A stretch of 64,000 nucleotides of DNA from REDI01 sp038123735 (lineage in GTDB: Bacteria; Myxococcota_A; UBA796; GCA-2862545). Made by a program: the position numbers and the translations under genes. Where the stretch lies: positions 1 through 64,000 of the forward strand of contig JAYPAP010000001.1 of NCBI GenBank assembly GCA_038123735.1. The letters are read 5' to 3'. This document shows positions 1-8,964 of this stretch, in pieces (position 1 is the stretch's first letter; every line of letters starts with the position of its first letter). A model generated the notes under the pieces. It was given only the letters and a program-made list of their open reading frames with translations, had not been told where the DNA came from and ran no database searches.

Positions 1-724
1 GGGGTGGCACTGGCGCCACGGGTAAGCGGGGGGCTTCGTCGACGATGGGAGTGGCTTGTGGCTCGGGAAGGGGGGCCTCCGCCTCGGGTGCCGGGGGCTC
101 GGGCGGGGGCGGGTCCAGCTCAAAGGTCAAGCAGCTATCCCCCAGCACGATCTGGTCGCCGTGGTGGAGTTGGCGCATGGCAGACAGGTGGCCGTTGACA
201 TAAATGCCGTTGCTACTGCCGCTATCGAGAACAGACCACTGCTCGCCCTGACGCTTGAGGGTACAGTGCACTCGAGACGCGGCAGGGTCGGTCAGGATGA
301 TGTCGCAGTCCATCGAACGACCGATGTCATACGTCTCGCCGGTGAGCTCGAGGATGTGCTCTCGACGCGCTTCACCGTCTGCGATGCGAAGGAAGGACTT
401 GACCGACGAACGGCCAGCGAGGGAATCCTCGAGGGCAAGAAAAAAGATCCCCACCTCGAGTACTTGCCCCGGGCGGAAGTAGCGCGCCTCCGTGACCTCG
501 GCTCCGTCCAAGAAGGTTCCATTGCCCGAACCCAGGTCCTCCACCGTGATCGTGTTCTGATGCGTGACGAGGAGCTGTGCGTGTTTTCGCGAAATACCTG
601 GGTCTTGTAGCATCAGGTCGCACTCGGTGGCTCGCCCGATGATCAGTTGTCCCGGACGCAGTGGAATGCGCTGATCCGGAAATCCTTCCGCGCTGACCGT
701 GAGGATGAACTGCGGTGCTCTCAC
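1..724 (-). CDS. Protein with two FHA domains, 3' end outside window
   Basis: The frame is open from a GTG at 724-722 to the window edge, so the C-terminus is missing. The GTG is preceded by GAGG at five bases and follows the stop of the upstream FHA gene by seven bases. Two forkhead-associated modules are visible. The first (about residues 5-95) has the GRA(T)E, SRKHA and GSGNGTFLDG signatures; the second (about 115-200) has IGRSMDCD, SRVHC and GSSNGIYVNG. A Pro/Glu/Ala-rich linker follows. FHA domains bind phosphothreonine peptides, so this is probably a cytoplasmic adaptor in Ser/Thr kinase signalling. What lies beyond the linker cannot be seen. Confidence 0.85.
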   Translation of the reverse strand, partial: MRAPQFILTVSAEGFPDQRIPLRPGQLIIGRATECDLMLQDPGISRKHAQLLVTHQNTITVEDLGSGNGTFLDGAEVTEARYFRPGQVLEVGIFFLALEDSLAGRSSVKSFLRIADGEARREHILELTGETYDIGRSMDCDIILTDPAASRVHCTLKRQGEQWSVLDSGSSNGIYVNGHLSAMRQLHHGDQIVLGDSCLTFELDPPPPEPPAPEAEAPLPEPQATPIVDEAPRLPVAPVPP

Positions 725-731
725 GCGATCC

Positions 732-1112
732 TCAAAATGGCCAATACCAAGGTTTAGATACGGGTTCTGAGACGTCGGTAGCGTCGGTCCCCGTGTCGGT
801 GGGGTTGAGGTCGGCTTCCCAGCGGATGGCGAATGCATGGGTGGAGATGGTGAGCACATCGCCGGCTGTAAGCGCTTTATAGTCCGTGACGCGATTGCCG
901 TTGACGAAGACGCCGTTCCGCGACCCCGCATCACGAAGCCACACCGACCCTTCGTCGCACGTAAGCTCGGCATGAAAGCGGCTCACGCCATCACCATGGA
1001 TCACGACATCGTTATCTTCAGACCGACCGATGCGCAGACCCTCATCGGGCACACGAAATACCTGACCTTTCCGGTCTCCGTCTGTGCAGACGAGAACTGG
1101 TACATCCCGCAT
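732..1112 (-). CDS. Small single-FHA-domain protein
   Basis: A protein of 126 residues with one FHA domain. It shows the GRSEDND strand, the SRFHAEL phosphopeptide-binding motif and GSRNGVFVNG, followed by a short acidic Thr/Asp tail ending in aromatic residues. I chose the ATG at 1112 because GGGGAGC lies eight bases upstream; an in-frame ATG at 1136 has no ribosome site. The next gene, with two more FHA domains, starts eight bases downstream, so the two are almost certainly cotranscribed and probably read phosphothreonine marks in the same pathway. The partner kinase is not in the window. Confidence 0.85.
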   Translation of the reverse strand: MRDVPVLVCTDGDRKGQVFRVPDEGLRIGRSEDNDVVIHGDGVSRFHAELTCDEGSVWLRDAGSRNGVFVNGNRVTDYKALTAGDVLTISTHAFAIRWEADLNPTDTGTDATDVSEPVSKPWYWPF

Positions 1113-1157
1113 CGAGCGCTCCCCTTCTGAAAGCATACAGTGACGCGGCCCGCATGG

Positions 1158-1991
1158 CTAGCGTATCTGCGCATCCATCAGTGCCTTGCGGCCGACGGAA
1201 AGGGAGGGACGGTGGCCGGTGAATAGGAAAAACGCCTGTGCCGCCTGATGCAGGAGCATGCTGTGACCAGAGATAAAGGTGCACCCGCGTGCCGATAAGG
1301 AGGATTGGTGCGGCGGCGAGTCGTCCCAGTAGTTGAGGTCGTGCCAGACGGTATCGGCGGAGAGGTGAGACACCGGTAGATCCAAGACGGCGGTGCGGCC
1401 GGCGGCTGGGATGGTGTTGATCACGTAGTCCGGAGTGGCTGACCGAAACGCTTGCCCGGTGAGCGGTGCGCTGGTGATTGGATTTGAGGGGCGGGATAAG
1501 CGGGATGTTAGCTCGTTAGTTCGCGCGGGAGTTCGATTGAGCACCGTGATGGACGCCGGGTGGTGCTCCCGTACCCAATAGGCTGCGGCCGCGGCGGCCC
1601 CACCGGCGCCGAGGATGACGACATGTCGGCCGTTGGGGGAGACACCGGCCTCTTCGGCTGCCATCGCCAACCCGTATGCATCGGTATTATAGCCGAGTAA
1701 CGTGTTTTCTTGGCGAATGATGGTGTTGACGGCCCCGATGGTCTGGGCCACGGGGTCCACTGCATCGAGATGGCCCAGGATGGTTGCCTTGTGTGGGATG
1801 GTGATGTTCGCACCAGCGAGGTTGGCTTTGCGAATGGACTGGATGATCGCAGGGGTTGCCGCCGTGGTCTCCATCGCGACATAGCGGCCGGCAAGGCTGA
1901 GGTCGGTGAACCAAGCATTGTGAATCGCGGGACTGAGGCTGTGTTGGACCGGGCTCCCGATCACGGCGTAGAGGCGATTCCCGTCCGTCAT
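1158..1991 (-). CDS. aroE: Shikimate 5-dehydrogenase
   Basis: 277 residues, the usual AroE length. The enzyme reduces 3-dehydroshikimate to shikimate with NADPH in the cytoplasm, in aromatic amino acid biosynthesis. Visible signatures are the shikimate-binding SLSP (Ser18, Ser20), IPHK with catalytic Lys68, GAVNT (Asn89), NTD with catalytic Asp104, and the Rossmann glycine motif GAGGA at 128-132 followed by NRT for NADP. Its ATG overlaps the ribF stop as ATGA (1988-1991), which implies translational coupling. The 45-base gap to the downstream FHA gene leaves room for cotranscription. Nothing is odd about the catalytic residues. Confidence 0.96.
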   Translation of the reverse strand: MTDGNRLYAVIGSPVQHSLSPAIHNAWFTDLSLAGRYVAMETTAATPAIIQSIRKANLAGANITIPHKATILGHLDAVDPVAQTIGAVNTIIRQENTLLGYNTDAYGLAMAAEEAGVSPNGRHVVILGAGGAAAAAAYWVREHHPASITVLNRTPARTNELTSRLSRPSNPITSAPLTGQAFRSATPDYVINTIPAAGRTAVLDLPVSHLSADTVWHDLNYWDDSPPHQSSLSARGCTFISGHSMLLHQAAQAFFLFTGHRPSLSVGRKALMDAQIR

Positions 1992-2935
1992 TCGGGGTGG
2001 CCTGCGGAGGCGAGCTGTGTCCGGGCGCGTTGGACATCACGTTCGATTTGCTTCACCAGGGCTTCAACCGAGTCGAAACGGACTTCATCCCGGACTTTGG
2101 CGATCCATCGCACCCGGAGCGTGTGACCATAAAGGTCGCCATCGAAGTCCAAGAGGTGAACTTCAATACGCGGTTGAACCTCGGCTTCCGACTCGAAGGT
2201 GGGGCGAAGACCGAGGTTGGCGACGCCTGAGATCGTACGGTCGGCGAGCACGACCTGCACGGCATACACACCGACCGGCGGCAGGATGGTGTTTTCAGGG
2301 TCAATATTTGCTGTCGGGAAGCCGAGTCCGGTCCCGCGGGCATCTCCGGGGACGACCCGCCCAACCGTCTCATGCGGGCGGTCGAGGAGGCGGGTGGCCT
2401 GCACCAAGTCACCCGCTGCAATGCAGCCTCGAATGCGGCTACTGCTGATGGGAGCCTCGTCTTCTTGCTTGGCTCCGATCTGTTCGACCGGGATGTTCAG
2501 GTGCTCACGGAGGGTCTCTACGCTCCCTCCGCGGCCCCGGCCGAAGCGGAAGTCCCAACCGACCACCACTGCCCGGGCCTGAAGGCGGCGGTCAATGACC
2601 TCGCTTGCGAACCATGAGGCATCATGTCCGGCGTAGACCTTGCTGAATGGCTCCACGACCACGGCTTGAATACCGGCGCGCCCGAGGGCTGCAATGCGGT
2701 CCTCCAAGGTCTGGACGCGCGGGTGCGGCAGATGGGGGCGCAAGATGTCCTGGGGGGCTGGGTCAAAGGTGAACGCCGTGGGGATGGCGCCATGGGCTTT
2801 GGCGAGGGCGATCGTGCGCTCAAGTAGGGCGCGATGTCCGCGGTGAACGCCGTCAAAGTTGCCGAACGTCACAACGGGTTGGCCGAGGTCTGATGGCCAA
2901 TTCTCCGATCCAGCGATGACGTGCGGTGCGCTCAA
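1988..2935 (-). CDS. ribF: Bifunctional riboflavin kinase / FAD synthetase
   Basis: 315 residues, the normal size of bacterial RibF, which phosphorylates riboflavin to FMN and adenylates FMN to FAD. The N-terminal nucleotidyltransferase domain has GNFDGVHRGH at 25-34 and the conserved SSSRIR loop. The C-terminal kinase domain has the GFPTAN motif in a typical G-rich context and PPVGVYAV. The start is a TTG at 2935 with an excellent GGAGG four bases upstream; no in-frame ATG fits. It ends in an ATGA overlap with aroE. The gene is divergent from the small envelope gene at 3023 across 87 bases that must hold both promoters. Confidence 0.95.
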   Translation of the reverse strand: MSAPHVIAGSENWPSDLGQPVVTFGNFDGVHRGHRALLERTIALAKAHGAIPTAFTFDPAPQDILRPHLPHPRVQTLEDRIAALGRAGIQAVVVEPFSKVYAGHDASWFASEVIDRRLQARAVVVGWDFRFGRGRGGSVETLREHLNIPVEQIGAKQEDEAPISSSRIRGCIAAGDLVQATRLLDRPHETVGRVVPGDARGTGLGFPTANIDPENTILPPVGVYAVQVVLADRTISGVANLGLRPTFESEAEVQPRIEVHLLDFDGDLYGHTLRVRWIAKVRDEVRFDSVEALVKQIERDVQRARTQLASAGHPE

Positions 2936-3022
2936 GCATCCTCCGAACGCGGCCGGACTAACCGCGATGGTGGCGATGTGCCGCCCGGTGGACTAGCGAG
3001 GTAGTGTGGCAGGAGCGGTCAG

Positions 3023-3499
3023 ATGGGTCGGTGGTCGAGATTTTCAGGGCTTCGTGGCTGGACTATTGGGTTGGTTGCCCTTGTGGTATGCGCGATTGCT
3101 TCTCCGCTCGTGAGCACGGCTGGGCTCTTTGGAACGGATGCGCCATCTCGTATTCCGGTCCCAGCAAAACGATTCTCTGCGACGTTTGAGGATATCTCCG
3201 GCACGGTGGTCCAGACGGTTTCCCGAACGACATTCAACGGGGAAGTCTTCGTGTATGGGCGGTTTGGCGCTGGCCAGGTCACCGTGCCATTCGACAAGAT
3301 CGCCGAGGTCCGCATCGAAAAGGCGGCCGATCCACTCAAGCGCATCGCGATCGTGACGCTCAAGGGCGACGAAGAGCCGGTCCGGGTGGAGCTGGAAGAC
3401 GATACTCCCTGGTACGGCCAGACCCGTTTTGGGAACTACAAGGTAGAGGTTCGGGATCTTCGCGTGGTTCGCGACCTCCAGCTCGTCCCTGCTGACTGA
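3023..3499 (+). CDS. Small signal-anchored envelope protein of unknown function
   Basis: 158 residues. The start is supported by AGGAG seven bases upstream. A basic N-terminus is followed by one hydrophobic segment (about residues 13-35), either an uncleaved anchor or a signal peptide. The rest looks like a compact beta-rich domain with alternating hydrophobic and charged residues and many valines. I do not recognise a family. It lies six bases ahead of a DUF2156-type gene, so the two probably form one short operon. The predicted topology puts the soluble domain in the periplasm; any role is unknown. Confidence 0.7.
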   Translation: MGRWSRFSGLRGWTIGLVALVVCAIASPLVSTAGLFGTDAPSRIPVPAKRFSATFEDISGTVVQTVSRTTFNGEVFVYGRFGAGQVTVPFDKIAEVRIEKAADPLKRIAIVTLKGDEEPVRVELEDDTPWYGQTRFGNYKVEVRDLRVVRDLQLVPAD

Positions 3500-3505
3500 G
3501 CGGAA

Positions 3506-4564
3506 ATGGCTGAGCGGCTATCCCTGATTCACCAGGCCCTTCCACGTGTCTTCGATATCCCTGGACGGGTGGCTGATGGCTGGGGGGGCACGCCCACGGT
3601 CGTGGGCGTGGAAGGATGGTCCGGGTCGGTGCGGCGTCCTGAGGGTGCCTATGCGGGCCAGCCGGGGCTGACCCATCTTCAGCTCGGGCACGGGCGGGTG
3701 AGTTGTCGGATCGATGGGCGGGTGGCCCTGGTGGTCGGGGGGCCGCAGTGTGATCCCGGAGATGAGGCGTTGTTGCTTCATCAGGCGGTGCACGGGTTGC
3801 GTGAGTCTGGGGTCCATCGGATCGGGGTCTTTCCAGTGCGAGAGGGCGATCTGCGCGATGTGCTCACTGCGGGCTTTCAGGCGGTACCGGTGGGCGCAGA
3901 GGGCTGGCTGGACCTCACGACGTTTGGGCTGGCGGGAGGAGCCAGGGCGGCGCTGCGGCAGATGGTCAATCGGGCATTGGGACGAGGGATCGAGGTGAAG
4001 ACGCTCGATGCTATTGGCGGGGCCGAGGCGATGATGGAATGCTGGGAGGCCTGGTTAGCCGCGAAGTCACCTCGGTGGGGGCTTGGGTGGTGGACGGGGC
4101 AGCCACTCCGAGGCGCGCACGCCATGAAGCGCGTGGTCGGTGCGTTTCGTGAGGGTCGATTGGAGGCATTCTGTACGGTCATGCCGGCGGGAGGTGCATC
4201 GTGGGCGGTGGATGTGCTGTGTCGTCGCCCGGATGCTGCCGCGGGGGCAATGGAGGCGGTGTTGGTGGAGGTGATCCAGCGCCTGCAGCGGGAGGGGGCC
4301 GAGCGTCTCAGCTTGGGTCCCAGTCCCATGTTTGCGTGGGAAACCCCACCGCCGGGGTCGCTTGGGAGGATGGCGGTCTGGGCGCGAGAGTCTGATCGGG
4401 GCGAGCGGTGGTTTGGATTCCGGGGCTTATATGATTTTAAAAACAAGTTTCGCCCGGCCTGGCAGCCGGTGTCGATGGGGCTGTGGCCAGATGCGAGCCC
4501 CTGGACCGCGTATCGGGTGCTCCGGGTCTGGGGCCTGCGTGGTCAGGTGCGGACGGGTCCGTAG
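3506..4564 (+). CDS. DUF2156-type acyltransferase-like protein (lysylphosphatidylglycerol synthase C-domain family)
   Basis: 352 residues without membrane segments. The closing region GLYDFKNKFRP, then an aromatic stretch, is characteristic of the LPG_synthase_C/DUF2156 family, a tandem GNAT-like fold seen at the C-terminus of phosphatidylglycerol lysyltransferases. The preceding core, with a Trp-rich loop near residues 183-200 and a beta strand around WAVDVL, fits. Stand-alone versions lacking the membrane flippase are known but their substrates are mostly undefined, so aminoacyl or acyl transfer is only a guess. It follows the small envelope gene by six bases. Its 3' end overlaps the convergent ABC permease gene by 22 bases. 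Confidence 0.7.
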   Translation: MAERLSLIHQALPRVFDIPGRVADGWGGTPTVVGVEGWSGSVRRPEGAYAGQPGLTHLQLGHGRVSCRIDGRVALVVGGPQCDPGDEALLLHQAVHGLRESGVHRIGVFPVREGDLRDVLTAGFQAVPVGAEGWLDLTTFGLAGGARAALRQMVNRALGRGIEVKTLDAIGGAEAMMECWEAWLAAKSPRWGLGWWTGQPLRGAHAMKRVVGAFREGRLEAFCTVMPAGGASWAVDVLCRRPDAAAGAMEAVLVEVIQRLQREGAERLSLGPSPMFAWETPPPGSLGRMAVWARESDRGERWFGFRGLYDFKNKFRPAWQPVSMGLWPDASPWTAYRVLRVWGLRGQVRTGP

Positions 4565-6285
4565 CGACGAAGGGCCCGGCTGGCGGTCAGGAATGTCCCG
4601 CCGGCGAGCAGGGTGGTGATGAAGAGCCATCCGAGCGCATAGACAGTGATTCCGATGACGGCCGAATCTGCGGCGAGAGGATCCAAGAGGAACCCCAACA
4701 TCCCGCCGCAGCAACAGAGGTATGCTGGCCAGAGGATGAACGCCGTGAAGAAGGCGTAGCTCACGGTGATGAGGATCGACACGAGGCTGCTCTTCGTGGA
4801 AATGCCGGCGGCGATCGCCGTGTGAATGCAAGCGAACCACGCGGCAATAAAGCCCAGCAAGAAGACCAACCCAGCCACGAGCCACCCGCCGGTCTCGGTG
4901 ATGGCGGTGATGTTCGCGTTGAGGATGTCGGGGATGATGGTCTCAGCGTGAATGGCTATGGCGACTAGGGTGAAAAACCCCAGTATAAGGCCAACAAACA
5001 AGGTGGGCGCTGTCACGGCTAAGGTCTTCATGGCGGTGACTCGCCAGGGCGGGTAGCCGGTGAGCACCACCAGCGGAACGGTTCCTAGCCGGCGCTCTTG
5101 CAGGGTGGATGATAGCGCCATCAAGATGGCCAGGGATGGTGCAACGATTAGCCATAGTACAGAGGCTACGCCTAGAAAACTAATCAGTTCTTCATCGAGG
5201 ATACTGAGCGCAACCGCGGCGGCACCGACGAGGATGACCCCCACGGCGGCCACGAAGAATACACGCGAGAGACCGCCATGCGCCAGGGTAAACGTCTCTC
5301 TCCAGAAGATAGGGTCTCCGAAGACCCGGATGCGGTTGCGGGTGCGGCTCATCCCTAGGCGGGGCAGGATCCAGAGGGATGCCCGGAGGAATAGAACCGA
5401 GCTGCTGACGACGAGGGGGATCACGAAGGCGAGATGCAGGGGATACAAAACGGATGGAAGCTCGACAGAGATCCAGCCCACGCCTTGGATCACCACGTGG
5501 ATGAGCCAACCAAAACGCCAGCCCGGCCAGGACTTGATGCCTCGGTCCCATCCGGAGCGAATGCCACGAGAAAAGGACCATGCTGCGATGGGTGGGCCGA
5601 GCAGGGCGGCGGATAAGCCAGCCGCAAAGACCAGGTACATGAACTCGATGGGAGCGCGTGTACCCTCTGTGATCAGTGCGGGGATCAGCCAGGGGATGGC
5701 TATCCACCACCCGAGCACCCCGATCAGAGCGAGCGGTAGCCCGCGGGCGGCCACGGCGATGGGCATCGCGACCGCCGTTGTGACCACGAAGGCCGCTGCC
5801 CCGCCGAGGAGACCGAGGCTGGCGTCTGTGAGACTGACGCCCCCAAAAGAGGGTAGCAACGCCAGGAGTGGGGCTGGAGTGGTCAGGAGCAAAAAGGCTC
5901 GGTACGTCCTTGAGACCATGAGTCCGGTGATGACGCGAAGATTGGAAAGCCCGCTCATCGCCAGCAGGTCGAGGGTGCGAGAGTCCCGTTCTTCGTGGAT
6001 GGCCTGGATGGCCAGAATGGCAGGAATGAGGATGCACCCCCCTATCCAGAGGAACAATCCAGTATAGAAGGCGCTCTGACCGAACTCTGCAGCGTTGACG
6101 TCGGCGATCCATTCATTTTCTTCGAGATAGAAAAAAGTGCCTACATAGGCGATAACAAACAATCCGAAGAAGCTGCCGCCGATGGCGATCCGCAGGAGTG
6201 GCCCGGTCCACTTCTTACTCGCCCGTCCGAGCTCGCGCCCAAAGATGAGGAAGGGTGCGGCTTTCATGGTCTTGGGAGCAGACAT
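4543..6285 (-). CDS. ABC-2 type transporter permease (second of a tandem pair)
   Basis: About 580 residues with roughly a dozen hydrophobic segments. The motif AIHEERDSRTLDLL after an early transmembrane segment is the usual ABC-2 permease coupling region (ERxxGTLxxLL). A second copy, LQERRLGTVPLVVLTG, shows that two ABC-2 units are fused in one polypeptide. I chose the ATG at 6285 because it lies five bases after the upstream stop and has GAGAG ahead of it. It is a close paralog of the gene just upstream, with near-identical blocks such as the RNRI-VFGDP-FWRE region. The pair probably forms the membrane part of an exporter driven by the ATPase at 8038. The substrate is unknown. Confidence 0.85.
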   Translation of the reverse strand: MSAPKTMKAAPFLIFGRELGRASKKWTGPLLRIAIGGSFFGLFVIAYVGTFFYLEENEWIADVNAAEFGQSAFYTGLFLWIGGCILIPAILAIQAIHEERDSRTLDLLAMSGLSNLRVITGLMVSRTYRAFLLLTTPAPLLALLPSFGGVSLTDASLGLLGGAAAFVVTTAVAMPIAVAARGLPLALIGVLGWWIAIPWLIPALITEGTRAPIEFMYLVFAAGLSAALLGPPIAAWSFSRGIRSGWDRGIKSWPGWRFGWLIHVVIQGVGWISVELPSVLYPLHLAFVIPLVVSSSVLFLRASLWILPRLGMSRTRNRIRVFGDPIFWRETFTLAHGGLSRVFFVAAVGVILVGAAAVALSILDEELISFLGVASVLWLIVAPSLAILMALSSTLQERRLGTVPLVVLTGYPPWRVTAMKTLAVTAPTLFVGLILGFFTLVAIAIHAETIIPDILNANITAITETGGWLVAGLVFLLGFIAAWFACIHTAIAAGISTKSSLVSILITVSYAFFTAFILWPAYLCCCGGMLGFLLDPLAADSAVIGITVYALGWLFITTLLAGGTFLTASRALRRYGPVRT

Positions 6286-6290
6286 CAGCG

Positions 6291-8037
6291 CTACTCTCTC
6301 ACCGGACCAAAGCGGCCCATGGACCATACGCTAGCAACGCCGATGAGGAAGGCCACAAAGACGGCGATTGCGGCCAACATGAAGGTGAAGGCCTCCGGTG
6401 GAGCGTCACGGAGGCATCCAACGACACAGGTGGGCAGGACAAAGATGAGCGCGAAGCAAAGTCCGAAGGTCGCTCCTGTGGCTAGGGCGCGATTCTTGAC
6501 GGCTGTCGCGCAAAAAATCGCCCCCCAGATACTTGCCGCCCAGATGCTGGCGGCCGTGATGTAGACCATCCAGATCTCGAACTCATCCGAGAGCATCAGG
6601 GGGTTGGTACGAGAGCCGTAATCTTCGTGCCTCCCTGCATATTCCCATTCCCACAAGGCGATGCCCAAGCCCCAGGCCAGCCCCAGGATGGGGAGGGTTC
6701 GCAGCGAGATCGCGATGGTTTTCATGACGATGATGCGGAAGGAGCCGTATAGGGTCGTGGTCAGCAGGGGGAGCGTTCGCAGCCGGCGCTCCTGGAGCAC
6801 CGAGGATAGCGCGGTGAGCACACAGAGAGTGAAGGTGGCAAACCCTGCGAATAGTACGAGAGGAAGGGTGAGTTCAGTCTCGCCGGAGAGGCCGATCAGC
6901 GCNNNNNNNNNNTCCGCCTTGGGCATTCGTGAAGACTTCCCGCCAGAATACCGGATCTCCGAAGACCGGGATGCGGTTGCGGGTCCGGCTGAGGTCCAAT
7001 CGGGGGAGAAGCCACGTCATGGTGCGCAGGTAGAGAATCGAGGCGCTCACCATCAACGCACCCAGAAGGACGAAGGGCCAGATCGTGGTATTTGCCGGTG
7101 TAGCTCCTTGATAATAAGCGTCCCAGTCCAGGGTCAGTAGGTGGGACTCGAAGTAGTACCATCCGCCCACCTGCAGGGGGAGGTGGATGAGCCACCCAAA
7201 CGGGAGCCCGGGCCAGCTCTTCTCTCGCCGGTTCCAACCGGAGCGAATGCCGCGGTTGAAGGTCCAGGCCGCGATGGCTGGAGCAATAAGGACGGTGCAC
7301 CCCCACAACAGGAGCCCTTGCGGTAAGTAGTTAGAAGCACCTTGCACGGTGGTCATCGAGAACACGGTGGCGGGGGGGGCGAGCATGGTCAAGGGTTGGC
7401 TCCCGGTGAGAAGCCAGCTGGAATACCCGAGACGAAGGGGAACCAAGAGTCCGAGGATAAACCACCAAAGGATCACGGCGATGATCGCTACGGGCAGGGA
7501 GCGGGCGGTGACGGCGATGGGCATGGCGATCGCTGTCGTGACCACGAAGGTCGCGATGATGATCACGAGGGCCGCGGCGGCTTCCTCCAGACTGACGCCG
7601 CCAAACGAGGGTAGGAAGGCGATCAGGGGCGCTGGAGCAGCGATGACCAGGAACCCGCGGTAACTGCGGGAGAGGATGAGCCCGGTCAGCACGCGAAGCG
7701 GAGACAAACCGGTGAGCGCTAAGATGTCGAGGGTGCGGGCATCCCGCTCGGCGTGGATGGCCTGGATTGCAAATACGGCGGGGACAACCATGCATGCGAG
7801 CACCCATAGGACGTAGCCGCCTCGAAAGATCCAGCCGCCAAATTCTCCGTAGTCAGCGGGGTCAATCACTGCGTTATCCCAATGGAATTGGGTGATGAAG
7901 GTGAAGATGAAGAGGGCGAAGAAGACCGCTGTGAATGCCGTGCGAAAGAGCGCGCTCGATGCGCGTCGCCCTACGCGACCCAGCTCGCGATGGGCGATCA
8001 GAAAGGGGGTTCCTGATGGTCGAGGGCGTGCGCTCAT
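6291..8037 (-). CDS. ABC-2 type transporter permease, interrupted by an assembly gap
   Basis: The gene starts at 8037 directly after the ATPase stop (TAG then ATG, no spacer) and ends at 6291. Ten Ns at 6903-6912 fall in its coding region and the two halves are in different frames as written. The N-terminal half (about 375 residues) carries AIHAERDARTLDIL, the first ABC-2 coupling motif. The C-terminal half carries LQERRLRTLPLL, the second. Alignment by eye with the downstream paralog places the break just after the VFGDPVFWREVFTNAQGG block and suggests about 21 residues are missing. I treat it as one intact gene with a sequencing gap, not a pseudogene. Confidence 0.8.
6903..6912. other. Scaffold gap (10 N) inside ABC permease gene
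   Basis: Ten Ns. The flanks share no terminal overlap, so this looks like a true gap with a placeholder length. Frame restoration needs a length divisible by three, and comparison with the tandem paralog suggests about 60-66 bases. Confidence 0.9.
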
Positions 8038-8964
8038 CTACTGCACGAGTCCCTTGGTCAGACGCATGAAGACCTCTTCAAGGGAGACCTGTCGCTGACT
8101 GAGGTGACGTAGGGAGAGTTCCCGTTCCGTCAGATGATTGGAGAGCTGTGCGAGATCGATACCCTCGGTGAGCTGTACGACGACCACATCGTCGTCGGGA
8201 TCGTGGGTCGCAGTGCTCACCACGGGCAACTCTCGAAGAACTACGGCTGCTCGGGCATTATCGGTGGTTCGGATCTCGACTTCGTTCGCGCTTTGGGCAT
8301 TGGCCATGATCTCCTTGAGGTCGCCTTGGACCACGAGTTCCCCCCGCTCAAGGATGGCGATCCGGTTGCAGACCTCAGAGAGTTCCGAGAGGATATGGCT
8401 GGATAGAAGAATGGTTTTGCCCATGGACTGAAGCTCTTTGAGGATCTCGCGGATCTCGATGCGCGCCCGCGGGTCCAAGCCACTCGCCGGCTCATCCAGG
8501 ACCAACACCTTGGGGTCATGCACCAGGGTGCGGGCAAGACCGAGGCGCTGCTGCATTCCGCGGGAGAGGCTCTCCACCAGCGCATGCTCCTTGTAGGTCA
8601 GGTCGGTCAGCTCGAGCAGGCCACCCACTAACTCTCGGCGTTTCTTGCCGCGAATACCGTAGGCGGCGGCAAAGAAGTGGAGATACTCCGAGACGGTCAT
8701 ATCGCGATAGACGCCGAAGTCATCAGGAAGATAGCCGAGAATACTCCGGATATAATCCCGATGTTGGACGACGGGTCGCCCATCGACGAAGGCCTCCCCG
8801 GAGGTGGGTTCGAGGAGGGTAGTCAGGATCCGGATGGTCGTCGTCTTCCCTGCGCCATTCGGTCCGATAAATCCGAAGAGATCGCCCTCATTGACCTGAA
8901 GGTCGATGCCCTTGAGCGCGGCCATCGAGCCGTAGACTTTTCGCAGGTCCTTGGTTTCAAGCAT
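8038..8964 (-). CDS. ABC transporter ATP-binding protein
   Basis: 308 residues. Walker A GPNGAGKT is at 34-41, signature LSRGM at 133-137, and Walker B VLVLDE at 153-158 followed by the D-loop SGLDP and switch histidine SSH. The family is the CcmA/NatA-like ATPase of ABC-2 exporters, with a C-terminal extension of about 80 residues typical of drug or gliding-type exporters. The start overlaps the upstream stop as TGATG (8966-8962) and GGAGAG precedes it. The next permease begins at the base after its stop. It energises one or more of the permeases in this operon on the inner face of the membrane. Confidence 0.95.
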   Translation of the reverse strand: MLETKDLRKVYGSMAALKGIDLQVNEGDLFGFIGPNGAGKTTTIRILTTLLEPTSGEAFVDGRPVVQHRDYIRSILGYLPDDFGVYRDMTVSEYLHFFAAAYGIRGKKRRELVGGLLELTDLTYKEHALVESLSRGMQQRLGLARTLVHDPKVLVLDEPASGLDPRARIEIREILKELQSMGKTILLSSHILSELSEVCNRIAILERGELVVQGDLKEIMANAQSANEVEIRTTDNARAAVVLRELPVVSTATHDPDDDVVVVQLTEGIDLAQLSNHLTERELSLRHLSQRQVSLEEVFMRLTKGLVQ

